A stretch of DNA of 64,000 nucleotides from Streptococcus sanguinis SK355. GTDB taxonomy: Bacteria > Bacillota > Bacilli > Lactobacillales > Streptococcaceae. Within the stretch, counting starts at the first letter, position 1. The number at the start of each line of letters is the position of its first letter. A model generated the notes under the pieces. That model was given only the letters and a program-made list of their open reading frames with translations, ran no database searches and had not been told where the DNA came from. The position numbers and the translations under genes are program-made. Where the stretch lies: assembly GCF_000212855.1 (NCBI RefSeq), contig NZ_GL890993.1, forward strand, positions 1,279,025-1,343,024, read 5' to 3'. Shown piece after piece: positions 7,057 to 16,367 of the stretch.

Positions 7057-8286
7057 ATGTCTACACATCCAATTCGTGTTTTCTCAGAAATTGGAAAACT
7101 GAAAAAAGTTATGTTACACCGTCCTGGCAAGGAGTTAGAAAACTTGCAGCCGGACTACTTAGAACGTCTTCTTTTTGACGATATTCCTTTCTTAGAAGAT
7201 TCACAAAAAGAACATGACAACTTTGCTCAAGCGCTTCGTAATGAAGGAGTTGAGGTGCTCTATCTTGAGCAGCTGGCTGCTGAGTCACTGACTTCCCCAG
7301 AAATCCGCGAGCAATTCATCGAAGAATATCTGGAAGAAGCCAATATTCGCGGCCGTGAAACCAAGAAGGCTATTCGTGAACTGCTCCGTGGTATCAAAGA
7401 TAACCGAGAGTTGGTTGAAAAAACGATGGCAGGGGTTCAAAAAGTTGAATTGCCAGAAATTCCTGAAGAAGCAAAAGGCTTGACGGACTTGGTAGAATCT
7501 GATTATCCATTCGCTATTGATCCGATGCCAAACCTTTACTTCACACGTGACCCATTTGCTACGATTGGTAATGCTGTATCGCTTAACCACATGTATGCGG
7601 ATACTCGTAATCGTGAAACTCTCTACGGTAAATACATCTTCAAATACCACCCAGTATATGGTGGAAAAGTAGATTTGGTATACAATCGTGAAGAAGATAC
7701 ACGTATCGAAGGTGGGGACGAACTGGTTCTTTCAAAAGATGTGCTGGCGGTTGGTATTTCACAACGTACAGACGCAGCTTCTATCGAAAAACTCTTGGTC
7801 AATATCTTCAAGAAAAATGTTGGCTTCAAGAAAGTTTTGGCCTTTGAATTTGCCAACAACCGTAAGTTCATGCACTTAGACACTGTCTTCACTATGGTTG
7901 ACTATGACAAGTTCACGATTCACCCAGAAATCGAAGGTGATCTTCGCGTTTACTCTGTGACTTATGTTGATGACAAACTTAAGATTGTTGAAGAAAAAGG
8001 TGATTTAGCAGAAATCTTGGCAGAAAACCTTGGTGTGGAAAAAGTTCACCTGATTCGCTGTGGTGGTGGCAATATCGTAGCTGCTGCACGTGAGCAGTGG
8101 AACGATGGTTCTAACACCTTGACCATCGCACCTGGTGTGGTAGTGGTGTATGACCGTAACACCGTTACTAACAAGATTTTGGAAGAATACGGCTTGCGTT
8201 TGATTAAGATCCGCGGAAGTGAATTGGTTCGCGGTCGTGGTGGACCACGCTGTATGTCTATGCCATTTGAACGTGAAGAAATTTAG
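7057..8286 (+). CDS. arcA: Arginine deiminase
   Basis: 409 aa, full length. Hydrolyses L-arginine to citrulline and ammonia, the first step of the cytoplasmic arginine deiminase pathway. Active-site landmarks are present: FTRDPF (162-167), EGGDEL (218-223), HLD (273-275) and the catalytic cysteine at about 399 in GPRCMSMPF. The ammonia raises pH and the pathway yields ATP, important for acid tolerance of oral streptococci. Ribosome site AAAGGAGG. Promoter at 6971-6999 with cre. It leads the arcABCDT series, with 50 bases to arcB. Confidence 0.98.
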   Translation: MSTHPIRVFSEIGKLKKVMLHRPGKELENLQPDYLERLLFDDIPFLEDSQKEHDNFAQALRNEGVEVLYLEQLAAESLTSPEIREQFIEEYLEEANIRGRETKKAIRELLRGIKDNRELVEKTMAGVQKVELPEIPEEAKGLTDLVESDYPFAIDPMPNLYFTRDPFATIGNAVSLNHMYADTRNRETLYGKYIFKYHPVYGGKVDLVYNREEDTRIEGGDELVLSKDVLAVGISQRTDAASIEKLLVNIFKKNVGFKKVLAFEFANNRKFMHLDTVFTMVDYDKFTIHPEIEGDLRVYSVTYVDDKLKIVEEKGDLAEILAENLGVEKVHLIRCGGGNIVAAAREQWNDGSNTLTIAPGVVVVYDRNTVTNKILEEYGLRLIKIRGSELVRGRGGPRCMSMPFEREEI

Positions 8287-8336
8287 GAATCCAGTATTTT
8301 ACTGATACTCAAAGAATAGAAAGAGGAAATAATAGA

Positions 8337-9353
8337 ATGACACATTCAGTATTCCAAGGACGTAGCTTCTTAGCAGAAAAAGACTTTAGCCGTGCTGAGT
8401 TAGAATACCTTATCGGTCTTTCAGCTCACTTGAAAGATTTGAAAAAACGCAATATTCAACACCACTATCTTGCTGGCAAGAATATCGCTCTCTTGTTTGA
8501 AAAAACATCTACTCGTACTCGTGCAGCTTTTACAACAGCAGCCATTGACCTGGGAGCACATCCAGAATACCTTGGTGCAAATGATATCCAGCTTGGTAAG
8601 AAAGAATCTACAGAAGATACTGCTAAAGTTTTGGGCCGTATGTTTGACGGGATTGAATTCCGTGGCTTCAGCCAACGCATGGTAGAAGAATTAGCAGAAT
8701 TCTCAGGTGTTCCAGTTTGGAATGGTCTGACTGACGAATGGCATCCAACTCAAATGTTGGCTGACTACTTGACAGTTCAAGAAAACTTTGGCCGCCTGGA
8801 AGGTTTGACATTGGTATACTGTGGTGATGGACGTAACAATGTTGCCAACAGCTTGCTGGTAACGGGAGCTATCCTTGGCGTCAACGTTCACATCTTCTCT
8901 CCAAAAGAACTCTTCCCAGAAAAAGAAATCGTTGAATTGGCAGAAGGCTTTGCTAAAGAAAGCGGCGCACGTATCCTCATCACAGAAGATGCTGACGAAG
9001 CAGTTAAAGGTGCAGACGTACTTTACACAGACGTTTGGGTATCTATGGGTGAAGAAGACAAGTTTGCAGAACGCGTTGCCCTCCTCAAACCTTACCAAGT
9101 AAACATGGATTTGGTGAAGAAGGCTGATAACGAAAACTTGATTTTCTTGCACTGCTTACCAGCATTCCACGATACAAATACTGTTTACGGTAAAGATGTC
9201 GCTGAAAAATTCGGCGTAGAGGAAATGGAAGTAACAGACGAAGTCTTCCGCAGTAAATATGCTCGTCATTTCGACCAAGCAGAAAACCGTATGCATACAA
9301 TCAAAGCGGTTATGGCTGCAACTCTTGGAAACCTCTACATTCCAAAAGTATAA
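8337..9353 (+). CDS. arcB: Catabolic ornithine carbamoyltransferase
   Basis: 338 aa. Phosphorolyses citrulline to ornithine and carbamoyl phosphate. Carbamoyl-phosphate loop STRTR at 58-62, [11 protein letters not shown] in the middle, and the ornithine-binding HCLPAFHD near residue 272. Length matches catabolic ArcB rather than the shorter biosynthetic ArgF of some genera. No separate argF is seen beside argCJBD, so arcB might also serve biosynthesis if none exists elsewhere. Followed by a hairpin before arcC. Confidence 0.97.
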   Translation: MTHSVFQGRSFLAEKDFSRAELEYLIGLSAHLKDLKKRNIQHHYLAGKNIALLFEKTSTRTRAAFTTAAIDLGAHPEYLGANDIQLGKKESTEDTAKVLGRMFDGIEFRGFSQRMVEELAEFSGVPVWNGLTDEWHPTQMLADYLTVQENFGRLEGLTLVYCGDGRNNVANSLLVTGAILGVNVHIFSPKELFPEKEIVELAEGFAKESGARILITEDADEAVKGADVLYTDVWVSMGEEDKFAERVALLKPYQVNMDLVKKADNENLIFLHCLPAFHDTNTVYGKDVAEKFGVEEMEVTDEVFRSKYARHFDQAENRMHTIKAVMAATLGNLYIPKV

Positions 9354-9385
9354 TCTTACCTAAGAAACCGTCTACCAACAGCTAT

Positions 9386-9423
9386 GAGGGCTGCGACTAA
9401 TAGCTTTAGTCCGGCCCTCTTTT
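9386..9423 (+). terminator. Attenuator/terminator between arcB and arcC
   Basis: A roughly 14-base stem, GAGGGCTGCGACTAA pairing with TTAGTCCGGCCCTC (a few mismatches), then TTTT. Probably lowers expression of the distal genes relative to arcAB. Confidence 0.7.
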
Positions 9424-9479
9424 ATATGATAAGAAATGTTCATTTTCTTATTGAAAATTTGAAAATCTACTAAAATAAA

Positions 9480-9494
9480 TTGGAAGCGCATTCA
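9480..9494 (+). promoter_or_regulatory. cre site upstream of arcC
   Basis: TTGGAAGCGCATTCA matches the CcpA consensus WTGNAARCGNWWWCA at all fixed positions. It lies just downstream of an AT-rich stretch with TTGAAA-like hexamers (9451, 9459), so arcC probably has its own catabolite-controlled start. Confidence 0.7.
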
Positions 9495-9519
9495 TTAGGG
9501 CGCAATTAAGGAGAATTTA

Positions 9520-10467
9520 ATGGCAAATCGTAAAATCGTTGTAGCCTTGGGAGGCAACGCCATCCTTTCATCTGACCCCTCAGCGAAAGCACAGCAGGAA
9601 GCCTTGGTGGAAACTGCTAAGCACTTAGTGAAATTGATTAAAAACGGGGATGACCTTATCATTACCCATGGAAATGGTCCACAGGTAGGGAACTTGCTGC
9701 TGCAACAGTTGGCAGCGAACTCTGAGAAGAATCCTGCTTTCCCACTAGACTCTCTTGTGGCTATGACAGAAGGCAGCATCGGCTTCTGGCTGCAAAATGC
9801 TCTGCAAAATGCTCTCTTGGATGAAGGTATTGAAAAGAATGTCGCTTCTGTTGTGACGCAAGTAGTAGTTGATAAGAACGATCCAGCCTTTGTCAACCTC
9901 AGCAAGCCAATCGGTCCTTTCTACTCAGAAGAAGAAGCAAAAGCGGAAGCTGAAAAGAGCGGAGCGACTTTCAAAGAAGATGCTGGCCGCGGTTGGCGTA
10001 AGGTTGTTGCTTCACCAAAACCAGTGGATATCAAGGAAATTGAAACGATCCGTACACTTTTGAATCAAGGTCAAGTAGTGGTAGCTGCAGGTGGTGGCGG
10101 GATTCCTGTCGTTAAAGAAGACAATGGCCATCTTACTGGTGTTGAAGCCGTTATTGACAAGGACTTTGCTTCTCAGCGCTTGGCTGAGTTGGTTGATGCG
10201 GACCTCTTCATCGTCTTGACTGGTGTGGACTATGTCTTTGTTAACTACAACAAACCAGACCAAGCAAAACTGGAACATGTGAATGTTGCTCAATTGGAAG
10301 AGTACATCAAGCAAGAACAATTTGCACCAGGCAGCATGCTTCCAAAAGTAGAAGCAGCTATCGCCTTTGTCAATGGCAGTCCAGAAGGTAAAGCAGTTAT
10401 TACCTCTCTGGAAAATCTGGGAGCTCTGATTGAGTCTGAGAGCGGCACGATTATTGAAAAAGGCTAG
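9520..10467 (+). CDS. arcC: Carbamate kinase
   Basis: 315 aa, amino-acid-kinase fold. Transfers the phosphate of carbamoyl phosphate to ADP, the ATP-yielding step of arginine catabolism. Typical start [28 protein letters not shown] near residue 48, [10 protein letters not shown] near 190 and [13 protein letters not shown] near 268. Ribosome site AAGGAG. It is preceded by a hairpin and a perfect cre site, and followed by a 204-base gap with further control signals before arcD. Confidence 0.97.
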   Translation: MANRKIVVALGGNAILSSDPSAKAQQEALVETAKHLVKLIKNGDDLIITHGNGPQVGNLLLQQLAANSEKNPAFPLDSLVAMTEGSIGFWLQNALQNALLDEGIEKNVASVVTQVVVDKNDPAFVNLSKPIGPFYSEEEAKAEAEKSGATFKEDAGRGWRKVVASPKPVDIKEIETIRTLLNQGQVVVAAGGGGIPVVKEDNGHLTGVEAVIDKDFASQRLAELVDADLFIVLTGVDYVFVNYNKPDQAKLEHVNVAQLEEYIKQEQFAPGSMLPKVEAAIAFVNGSPEGKAVITSLENLGALIESESGTIIEKG

Positions 10468-10576
10468 GCATAGAATTGACTGAAAAGCGATAGTAAGTAA
10501 TCTCTATTGCCGATGGAAATCTTTTCTTGAAAATCATTTATAATTTTCAAAAATACTGGCTTTTTCAATGTTAATA

Positions 10577-10607
10577 TGGTAAAATAAAAACAAAGTAAGC
10601 GTTTTCT
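10577..10607 (+). promoter_or_regulatory. arcD promoter (extended -10) and candidate cre
   Basis: TGGTAAAAT (10577-10585) is an extended -10 without a clear -35. AAGTAAGCGTTTTCT (10593-10607) fits the cre consensus except at positions 2 and 15. Upstream, TTGAAAAT / ATTTTCAA (10527-10550) forms a hairpin without a T run. Confidence 0.45.
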
Positions 10608-10671
10608 TGTTTACTCATGCAGGGAAATGCAGGTTCGTAACCTCGTAAAAAACGTTTAGGAGGAAAAACAA

Positions 10672-12183
10672 ATGAGTGAAAAAACAAAAAAAGGGTTTAA
10701 GATGCCTTCATCTTACACCGTATTGTTGATAATCATTGCCATTATGGCAGTGCTTACTTGGATTATCCCAGCCGGGGCTTTTGTAAAAGGTGTTTATCAG
10801 CCTCAGCCACAAAATCCACAAGGAATTTGGGATGTCCTGATGGCACCGATTCGTGCTATGCTGGGCACGCATCCTGAGGAAGGATCCTTGATTAAGGAGA
10901 CAAGCGCAGCCATTGATGTTGCCTTCTTCATCCTCATGGTGGGTGGTTTCCTTGGTGTTGTTAACGAAACTGGTGCTTTGGATGTGGGAATTGCCTCTAT
11001 CGTTAAGAAGTATAAGGGCCGCGAAAAGATGCTGATTGTTGTCTTGATGCCTCTCTTTGCCCTTGGTGGTACTACCTATGGTATGGGTGAGGAAACCATG
11101 GCCTTCTATCCGCTTTTGGTACCAGTGATGATGGCGGTTGGTTTTGACAGTCTGACTGGGGTGGCTATCATATTGCTTGGTTCGCAAATCGGATGTTTGG
11201 CTTCTACGCTAAATCCATTTGCAACTGTTATCGCTTCAGAGACTGCTGGTGTTGGAACTGGTGAAGGGATTGTCCTTCGTCTCATCTTCTTGGTTATTCT
11301 GACTGCTCTCAGCACTTGGTTTGTTTACCGCTATGCAGATAAGATTCAAAAGGATCCGACCAAGTCATTGGTTTACAGCACTCGCGAAGAAGATTTGAAA
11401 CACTTTAACGTTGAAACTTCTTCATCTGTTGAGTCAACTCTGAGCAAAAAACAAAGAACAGTTCTATTCCTGTTCATCATGACATTTGTCATTATGGTAT
11501 TGAGTTTCATTCCTTGGACAGATCTCGGTATTACTATCTTTAAGGATGTCAATACCTGGCTGACAGGTCTTCCAGTACTCGGTAAGATTATTGGTTCATC
11601 TACTTCTGCACTGGGTACTTGGTACTTCCCAGAAGGAGCGATGCTCTTTGCCTTCATGGGAATCTTGATTGGTGTTGTGTATGGTCTGAAAGAAGACAAG
11701 ATTATCTCAGCCTTCATGAACGGTGCAGCTGACTTGCTTAGCGTAGCCCTGATCGTAGCAATCGCCCGTGGTATCCAAGTTATCATGAACGATGGTATGA
11801 TTACAGACACTATCCTCAACTGGGGCAAACAAGGACTCAGCGGTTTGTCATCACAAGTATTTATCGTCTTGACTTACATTTTCTACCTGCCAATGTCCTT
11901 CCTTATCCCATCATCATCTGGTCTAGCTAGTGCAACTATGGGAATCATGGCTCCGATGGGAGAATTTGTCAATGTCAAGGCTAGCTTGATCATCACAGCT
12001 TATCAGTCTGCTTCAGGTGTGCTGAATCTGGTTGCACCAACTTCTGGTATCGTTATGGGAGCTTTGGCACTCGGACGTATCAATATCGGTACTTGGTGGA
12101 AATTTATCGGCAAGCTGATTGTAGCTATCATTGCTATCAGTATTGGTCTCTTACTCCTAGGAACTTTCTTACCGTTCCTATAA
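10672..12183 (+). CDS. arcD: Arginine-ornithine antiporter, YfcC/DcuC-like family
   Basis: 503 aa, about 12 membrane segments. It contains GGTTYGMGEETMAFYPLLVP near residue 124, FLIPSSSGLASATMG near 408 and LNLVAPTSG near 452, patterns of the YfcC/C4-dicarboxylate-type carrier fold rather than the APC fold of Pseudomonas ArcD. Streptococcal ArcD belongs to this group. Position between arcC and arcT strongly indicates exchange of external arginine for internal ornithine. Ribosome site TAGGAGG. arcT follows after 21 bases. Confidence 0.9.
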   Translation: MSEKTKKGFKMPSSYTVLLIIIAIMAVLTWIIPAGAFVKGVYQPQPQNPQGIWDVLMAPIRAMLGTHPEEGSLIKETSAAIDVAFFILMVGGFLGVVNETGALDVGIASIVKKYKGREKMLIVVLMPLFALGGTTYGMGEETMAFYPLLVPVMMAVGFDSLTGVAIILLGSQIGCLASTLNPFATVIASETAGVGTGEGIVLRLIFLVILTALSTWFVYRYADKIQKDPTKSLVYSTREEDLKHFNVETSSSVESTLSKKQRTVLFLFIMTFVIMVLSFIPWTDLGITIFKDVNTWLTGLPVLGKIIGSSTSALGTWYFPEGAMLFAFMGILIGVVYGLKEDKIISAFMNGAADLLSVALIVAIARGIQVIMNDGMITDTILNWGKQGLSGLSSQVFIVLTYIFYLPMSFLIPSSSGLASATMGIMAPMGEFVNVKASLIITAYQSASGVLNLVAPTSGIVMGALALGRINIGTWWKFIGKLIVAIIAISIGLLLLGTFLPFL

Positions 12184-12204
12184 GCTAGAAGCTGAGGTGA
12201 TTCC

Positions 12205-13542
12205 ATGAAAAATTTTATAACGGAAGAGATTAAAGAAGATTTTCTTGAATCTTTGAAAACAATCGTTTCTTATCCTTCAGTGCTAAATGAAGGTCAAAAT
12301 GGAACACCTTTTGGACAAGCTATCCAAGATGTCCTAGAAAAAACTTTAGAAATCTGTCGAGAGTTAGGTTTTACCACCTACCTCGACCCTAAAGGTTATT
12401 ACGGATATGCAGAAATCGGTCATGGAGCTCAGCTCCTGGCCGTTCTCTGTCATTTGGATGTTGTTCCATCAGGTGATGAGTCGGACTGGCAGACGCCTCC
12501 CTTTGAAGCTACTGTCAAGGATGGCTGGATTTTCGGCCGTGGGGTTCAGGACGATAAGGGACCTTCTATGGCCGCTCTTTATGCGGTAAAAGCATTGCTG
12601 GATAGCAGAGTGGAATTTAAAAAGCGGGTTCGCTTTATCTTTGGTACAGATGAGGAGACGCTTTGGCGCTGCATGGCTAGGTATAATCAGCTTGAAGAGC
12701 AGGCTGCACTTGGATTTGCACCAGATTCTTCCTTCCCTTTGACCTATGCTGAGAAAGGGCTTCTGCAGCTCAAGCTGGAAGGGCCGGGCTCTGACACTTT
12801 AGAGCTCGAAGCTGGTCAAGCTTTTAATGTCGTTCCTGCCAAGGCTTCCTATTCAGGCAGCCTACTGGAGTCAGTAGTTGCTGGCTTGAAAGATTTAGGC
12901 TATGAATATGAGCGAACGGCAGAAGAAGTAACGGTTATCGGCTTGCCCAAGCACGCCAAGGATGCCGCCCAAGGAATCAACGCCATTATTCGCCTAGCCA
13001 AGGTCTTGCAGACCCTGGATTCACATCCAGCTCTTGTCTTTCTGGCTCAGGCGGTTGGTGAAGATGCGACAGGCAGCCATCTCTTTGGGCCTGTGTCTGA
13101 TGAACCGTCGGGTTTTCTTTCCTTTAATGTTGCCGGTCTGACTTTAAGCTCTGACCGCTCTGAGATTCGGATTGACATGCGAATTCCGGTCTTGGCAGAC
13201 AAGGATAAGTTGGTTGAAAAGCTGGCAGAGATAGCCAGTCAATATGAGCTGACATATCAGGAGTTTGACTACTTGGCTCCGCTCTACGTACCTTTGGACA
13301 GCGAGTTGGTCAGCACCCTGATGGAAATTTATCAGGAGAAAACAGGAGACAACAGTCCAGCTATGTCTTCTGGCGGAGCGACCTTTGCTCGTACTATGCC
13401 TAACTGTGTTGCCTTTGGCGCCCTCTTTCCGGGAGCTGATCAGACAGAGCATCAGGTCAATGAACGATTCCGCCTAGATGATCTGTATCGGGCCATGGAT
13501 ATTTACGCAGAGGCCATTTATCGTTTGGCTACAACACCTTAA
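12205..13542 (+). CDS. arcT: ArcT, M20-family (PepV/Sapep-like) dipeptidase
   Basis: 445 aa. Zinc-peptidase M20 landmarks: CHLDVVP near residue 82 (HxD), GRGVQDDKGP near 113 (bridging Asp), GTDEET near 149 (catalytic Glu-Glu), APDSSFP near 172, and a C-terminal HQVNE histidine near 417. Homologous to Mn/Zn dipeptidases such as PepV. In the arc cluster it likely releases arginine from small peptides to feed the pathway. Older literature calls ArcT a transaminase, but this sequence has no PLP-fold features. Co-transcribed with arcD. Confidence 0.88.
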   Translation: MKNFITEEIKEDFLESLKTIVSYPSVLNEGQNGTPFGQAIQDVLEKTLEICRELGFTTYLDPKGYYGYAEIGHGAQLLAVLCHLDVVPSGDESDWQTPPFEATVKDGWIFGRGVQDDKGPSMAALYAVKALLDSRVEFKKRVRFIFGTDEETLWRCMARYNQLEEQAALGFAPDSSFPLTYAEKGLLQLKLEGPGSDTLELEAGQAFNVVPAKASYSGSLLESVVAGLKDLGYEYERTAEEVTVIGLPKHAKDAAQGINAIIRLAKVLQTLDSHPALVFLAQAVGEDATGSHLFGPVSDEPSGFLSFNVAGLTLSSDRSEIRIDMRIPVLADKDKLVEKLAEIASQYELTYQEFDYLAPLYVPLDSELVSTLMEIYQEKTGDNSPAMSSGGATFARTMPNCVAFGALFPGADQTEHQVNERFRLDDLYRAMDIYAEAIYRLATTP

Positions 13543-13641
13543 ATGAACCATCTTCAAATCTTATTTGTACTGCATTGCTCTGGTCAAGTATAGCTTGCTG
13601 ATTTACTAATAGCTTTCATTGAGACAAAAATCGTAAATAGA

Positions 13642-13671
13642 AAAAGCTGAGGCAATTTTGTCTCAGCTTTT
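13642..13671. terminator. Bidirectional terminator between arcT and argR
   Basis: AAAAGCTGAG, a 10-base loop, CTCAGCTTTT. The symmetric A and T runs make it work for both converging genes. It touches the argR stop codon. Confidence 0.85.
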
Positions 13672-14140
13672 ATTTACTAAAGAAAAATGGTGGGGTGAAT
13701 TCTTTGAGCTTCTCAAAGCAGTCAAGGGCACCTTGGTTATCCTCGCAGATAATCAGACAGACGTCATCACCGCAGACAGTAGCAACAATCTGTGGCAGCT
13801 CTAGAGCGTCTAAGATTGCACCGAAAGACTGGGCCAGACCAGGCAGGGTTTTCATGACGACTTGGTTTTGAACTGGCCGCAGCATGACCAAAGCATCTTC
13901 CATGTAGAAGCGAAGCCGTTTTTCCCAGCGGGATGGTGCAATACTGTTGATGATATAGTAGGAAGTATCGTTTTCACTGACCTTGACCAGATTGAGTGCT
14001 TTCATATCTCGTGAAAGAGTGGACTGGGTAACAATGACGCCGTTTGCTTCCAAATGCTCCTGAAGTTCTTGCTGGGTATGGATTTTTTTCTCCATGATTA
14101 AGGAGCGGATGAGACGGTGTCTGCTTTCAATTTTATTCAT
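13670..14140 (-). CDS. argR: ArgR-family arginine regulator (ArcR-type)
   Basis: 156 aa. N-terminal winged helix with [23 protein letters not shown], then the C-terminal hexamerisation and arginine-binding domain ending in [17 protein letters not shown], the position of the usual GDDT arginine-binding acid pair. It stands next to the arc genes and reads towards them, as does the regulator named arcR in S. gordonii. It may act at arc, at argCJBD (35.2 kb), or both. It follows queA by 16 bases on the minus strand, so the two are co-transcribed. Confidence 0.9.
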   Translation of the reverse strand: MNKIESRHRLIRSLIMEKKIHTQQELQEHLEANGVIVTQSTLSRDMKALNLVKVSENDTSYYIINSIAPSRWEKRLRFYMEDALVMLRPVQNQVVMKTLPGLAQSFGAILDALELPQIVATVCGDDVCLIICEDNQGALDCFEKLKEFTPPFFFSK

Positions 14141-14156
14141 AAATTTTCACCTATAG

Positions 14157-15185
14157 TTATTTGATAAACATAGCATCACCAAAGCTGAAGAAGCGATAGC
14201 GCTCAGCAATAGCGTGCTCATAAGCTTTAAGCGTTAAGGAACGTCCGGCAAAGGCAGAGACTAACATGACCAGAGTTGACTTGGGCAGGTGGAAGTTGGT
14301 TGAAAAAGCATCAACGACCTTCCAATCGTATCCAGGCTTGATAAAAATATTGGTCCAGCCAGAGTCAGCCTGAATCTGCCCCTGGAATTTACTACCAATT
14401 GTCTCCAAGGTGCGGATAGATGTCGTGCCGACTGCAATGACACGGCCTCCCTTAGCCTTGACCTGACGGAGTATCTGGGCAGCTTCTTCGGACAGACTGT
14501 AAAATTCGGAGTGCATCTCGTGATCATCTAAGCTGTCCACAGAAACCGGTCGGAAAGTTCCCAGTCCGACATGAAGGGTCAGATAGACCAGTTTGACTCC
14601 CTTGGCAGCAATCTGCTCTAGCAGCTCTTCTGTGAAATGAAGTCCAGCAGTTGGCGCAGCAGCAGAGCCGTTTTCCTTGGCATAGACAGTCTGGTAGCGT
14701 TCGCGGTCTGACAGTTTTTCGTGGATATAAGGCGGAAGCGGCATTTCTCCCAAACTTTCCAAGACCTCTAGGAAAATCCCTTCGTAGCCAAAGCACACAA
14801 TTCGTCCGCCATGCTCAAGCTCATCTACCACAGTAGCAGTTAAGCGGCCATCGCCAAAGGAAATCTGAGCACCTACTCTGAGGCGCTTGGCTGGCTTGGC
14901 TAGCACTTCCCAGTCATCTCCCTGAGTATTTTTCAGCAGTAGCAGCTCGACATGGCCTCCTGTCTCAGGTTTGATACCATAAAGGCGGGCAGGCAGGACA
15001 CGCGTATTATTCATAACTAGGGCATCGCCGGGCTGGAGCTGATCAATAATCTGGTCAAAGTGCTGGTCGGAGAAGGTCCCCGTTTCTTTATCAACCACTA
15101 GCAAGCGGGAAGCATCCCTTTTCTCTAAAGGCGTCTGAGCAATCAGTTCTTCGGGCAAGTCAAAATCAAAATCAGCGGTATTCAT
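14157..15185 (-). CDS. queA: tRNA preQ1(34) S-adenosylmethionine ribosyltransferase-isomerase
   Basis: 342 aa. Transfers the ribosyl part of S-adenosylmethionine to 7-aminomethyl-7-deazaguanine at tRNA position 34, making epoxyqueuosine. Recognised by [25 protein letters not shown] at the start (shown here in part), [25 protein letters not shown] and [10 protein letters not shown]. It is the middle gene of a minus-strand group: small membrane gene, queA, argR. Ribosome site AAGGAGAT before the ATG. Confidence 0.95.
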   Translation of the reverse strand: MNTADFDFDLPEELIAQTPLEKRDASRLLVVDKETGTFSDQHFDQIIDQLQPGDALVMNNTRVLPARLYGIKPETGGHVELLLLKNTQGDDWEVLAKPAKRLRVGAQISFGDGRLTATVVDELEHGGRIVCFGYEGIFLEVLESLGEMPLPPYIHEKLSDRERYQTVYAKENGSAAAPTAGLHFTEELLEQIAAKGVKLVYLTLHVGLGTFRPVSVDSLDDHEMHSEFYSLSEEAAQILRQVKAKGGRVIAVGTTSIRTLETIGSKFQGQIQADSGWTNIFIKPGYDWKVVDAFSTNFHLPKSTLVMLVSAFAGRSLTLKAYEHAIAERYRFFSFGDAMFIK

Positions 15186-15194
15186 CGTATCTCC

Positions 15195-15374
15195 TTATAT
15201 TGTTTTCATCAGCCAGAGTAGGTAGGCGGCTAGTAGGAAGGGACTAGCTGTAAGCAAGCCACCCAAAATCAAACTTAGCATCTGCAAGCCTGGCTGTTTT
15301 TTTATGAGGAAACTCAAGCTGCAGAGTAAGACTCCGACAAAAAATAAAATCAATAAAACAATCAGTAAAAACAT
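15195..15374 (-). CDS. Small membrane protein, possibly leaderless
   Basis: 59 aa from the ATG at 15374 (MFLLIVLLILFFVGVLL). Two hydrophobic helices are separated by a short basic loop (KKQPG). I do not recognise a named family. The -10 box TATAAT (preceded by TGT) ends only six bases before this ATG, so transcription would start at or very near the codon. An upstream in-frame start at 15416 would lie before the promoter and is unlikely. queA follows after 9 bases. Confidence 0.6.
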   Translation of the reverse strand: MFLLIVLLILFFVGVLLCSLSFLIKKQPGLQMLSLILGGLLTASPFLLAAYLLWLMKTI

Positions 15375-15450
15375 GTCTCTATTATAACACGATTTGCCGC
15401 AAAAGGAAGCAAGCACGACTAGAAAGTATGTCTATTTTGCAGACTTTTTC

Positions 15451-15479
15451 TTGACAAAAATCGGTCTATACCATATAAT
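15451..15479 (+). promoter_or_regulatory. nagB promoter containing a NagR/DasR-like operator
   Basis: Full-consensus promoter TTGACA (15451-15456), 17 bases, TATAAT (15474-15479). Inside the spacer, CGGTCTATACCA (15462-15473) is one base from the palindrome TGGTCTATACCA recognised by GntR-type aminosugar repressors (NagR, DasR). A repressor bound here would block RNA polymerase until glucosamine-6-phosphate is present. Confidence 0.7.
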
Positions 15480-15508
15480 AGAATTAAGAAAAGATGTGGA
15501 GGTGGAAA

Positions 15509-16216
15509 ATGAAAATTATTCAAGTGGAAAACCAAGTAGAAGGTGGCAAAGTAGCTCTTGAACTGCTTAAAGAAAAGCTAGCTCAAGGAGCAAAAACTTT
15601 GGGGTTGGCCACAGGAAGCAGCCCAGAAGAATTTTACAAGCAGATTGTTGAGAGCGACCTTGATTTTTCAGAGATGACCAGTGTCAATCTGGATGAATAT
15701 GTCGGTTTGCAGGTGGAGGATCCTCAGTCTTATCGTTATTTCATGAATCAGCACCTCTTTAACCAAAAGCCTTTTAAAGCAAGCTTCCTGCCTAATGGAG
15801 CAGCGAAAGATTTAGAAGCAGAAGTGGCGAGGTACAATCAGCTTCTTACAGAGCATCCAGCTGATTTGCAGATTTTGGGAATTGGTACGAATGGTCATAT
15901 CGGTTTCAATGAGCCGGGGACCAGTTTTGACAGCCAGACTCACTTAGTGGATCTGACACCGTCCACCATTCAGTCCAATGCTCGATTCTTCAACAAGATG
16001 GAAGATGTTCCGACTCAGGCTATTTCCATGGGGATTGGCAACATTCTCAATGCTAAGTCCATCATCCTCTTTGCTTACGGTTCAGCTAAGGCCAAGGCTA
16101 TAGCAGGGACTGTTGAGGGGGAAGTGACAGAGGAGCTGCCAGGCAGTGCTCTCCAGAAGCATCCGGATGTTGTAATTATCGCTGATAAGGAAGCACTTAG
16201 CTTGTTAAAACACTAA
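15509..16216 (+). CDS. nagB: Glucosamine-6-phosphate deaminase
   Basis: 235 aa. Converts glucosamine-6-phosphate to fructose-6-phosphate and ammonia, feeding aminosugars into glycolysis. Signature motifs: [12 protein letters not shown] near residue 35, [10 protein letters not shown] near 62, and [15 protein letters not shown] near 125 with the catalytic Asp/His/Glu set. Start ATG 15509 follows GGAGGTGG; an upstream in-frame ATG at 15494 overlaps the ribosome site and is rejected. Monocistronic, controlled by the operator in its promoter. Confidence 0.96.
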   Translation: MKIIQVENQVEGGKVALELLKEKLAQGAKTLGLATGSSPEEFYKQIVESDLDFSEMTSVNLDEYVGLQVEDPQSYRYFMNQHLFNQKPFKASFLPNGAAKDLEAEVARYNQLLTEHPADLQILGIGTNGHIGFNEPGTSFDSQTHLVDLTPSTIQSNARFFNKMEDVPTQAISMGIGNILNAKSIILFAYGSAKAKAIAGTVEGEVTEELPGSALQKHPDVVIIADKEALSLLKH

Positions 16217-16270
16217 GATTTTAATGTTGTTGCTATAAAACTAGTTTTGCCAGATAAAAGTCTCTTAATT

Positions 16271-16300
16271 TCCTATCTATTTTTTTAGGTAGGATTTTTA
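16271..16300 (+). terminator. Weak terminator after nagB
   Basis: TCCTATCT / AGGTAGGA (one G-T pair) with an A/T-rich loop, then TTTTTA. It lies 54 bases after the nagB stop. Confidence 0.45.
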
Positions 16301-16367
16301 GATTTATGGTTGACTTTGCGTAAAATATGATATACTAGATAGGTATAATTGTTCTTTGGAGGATCCT

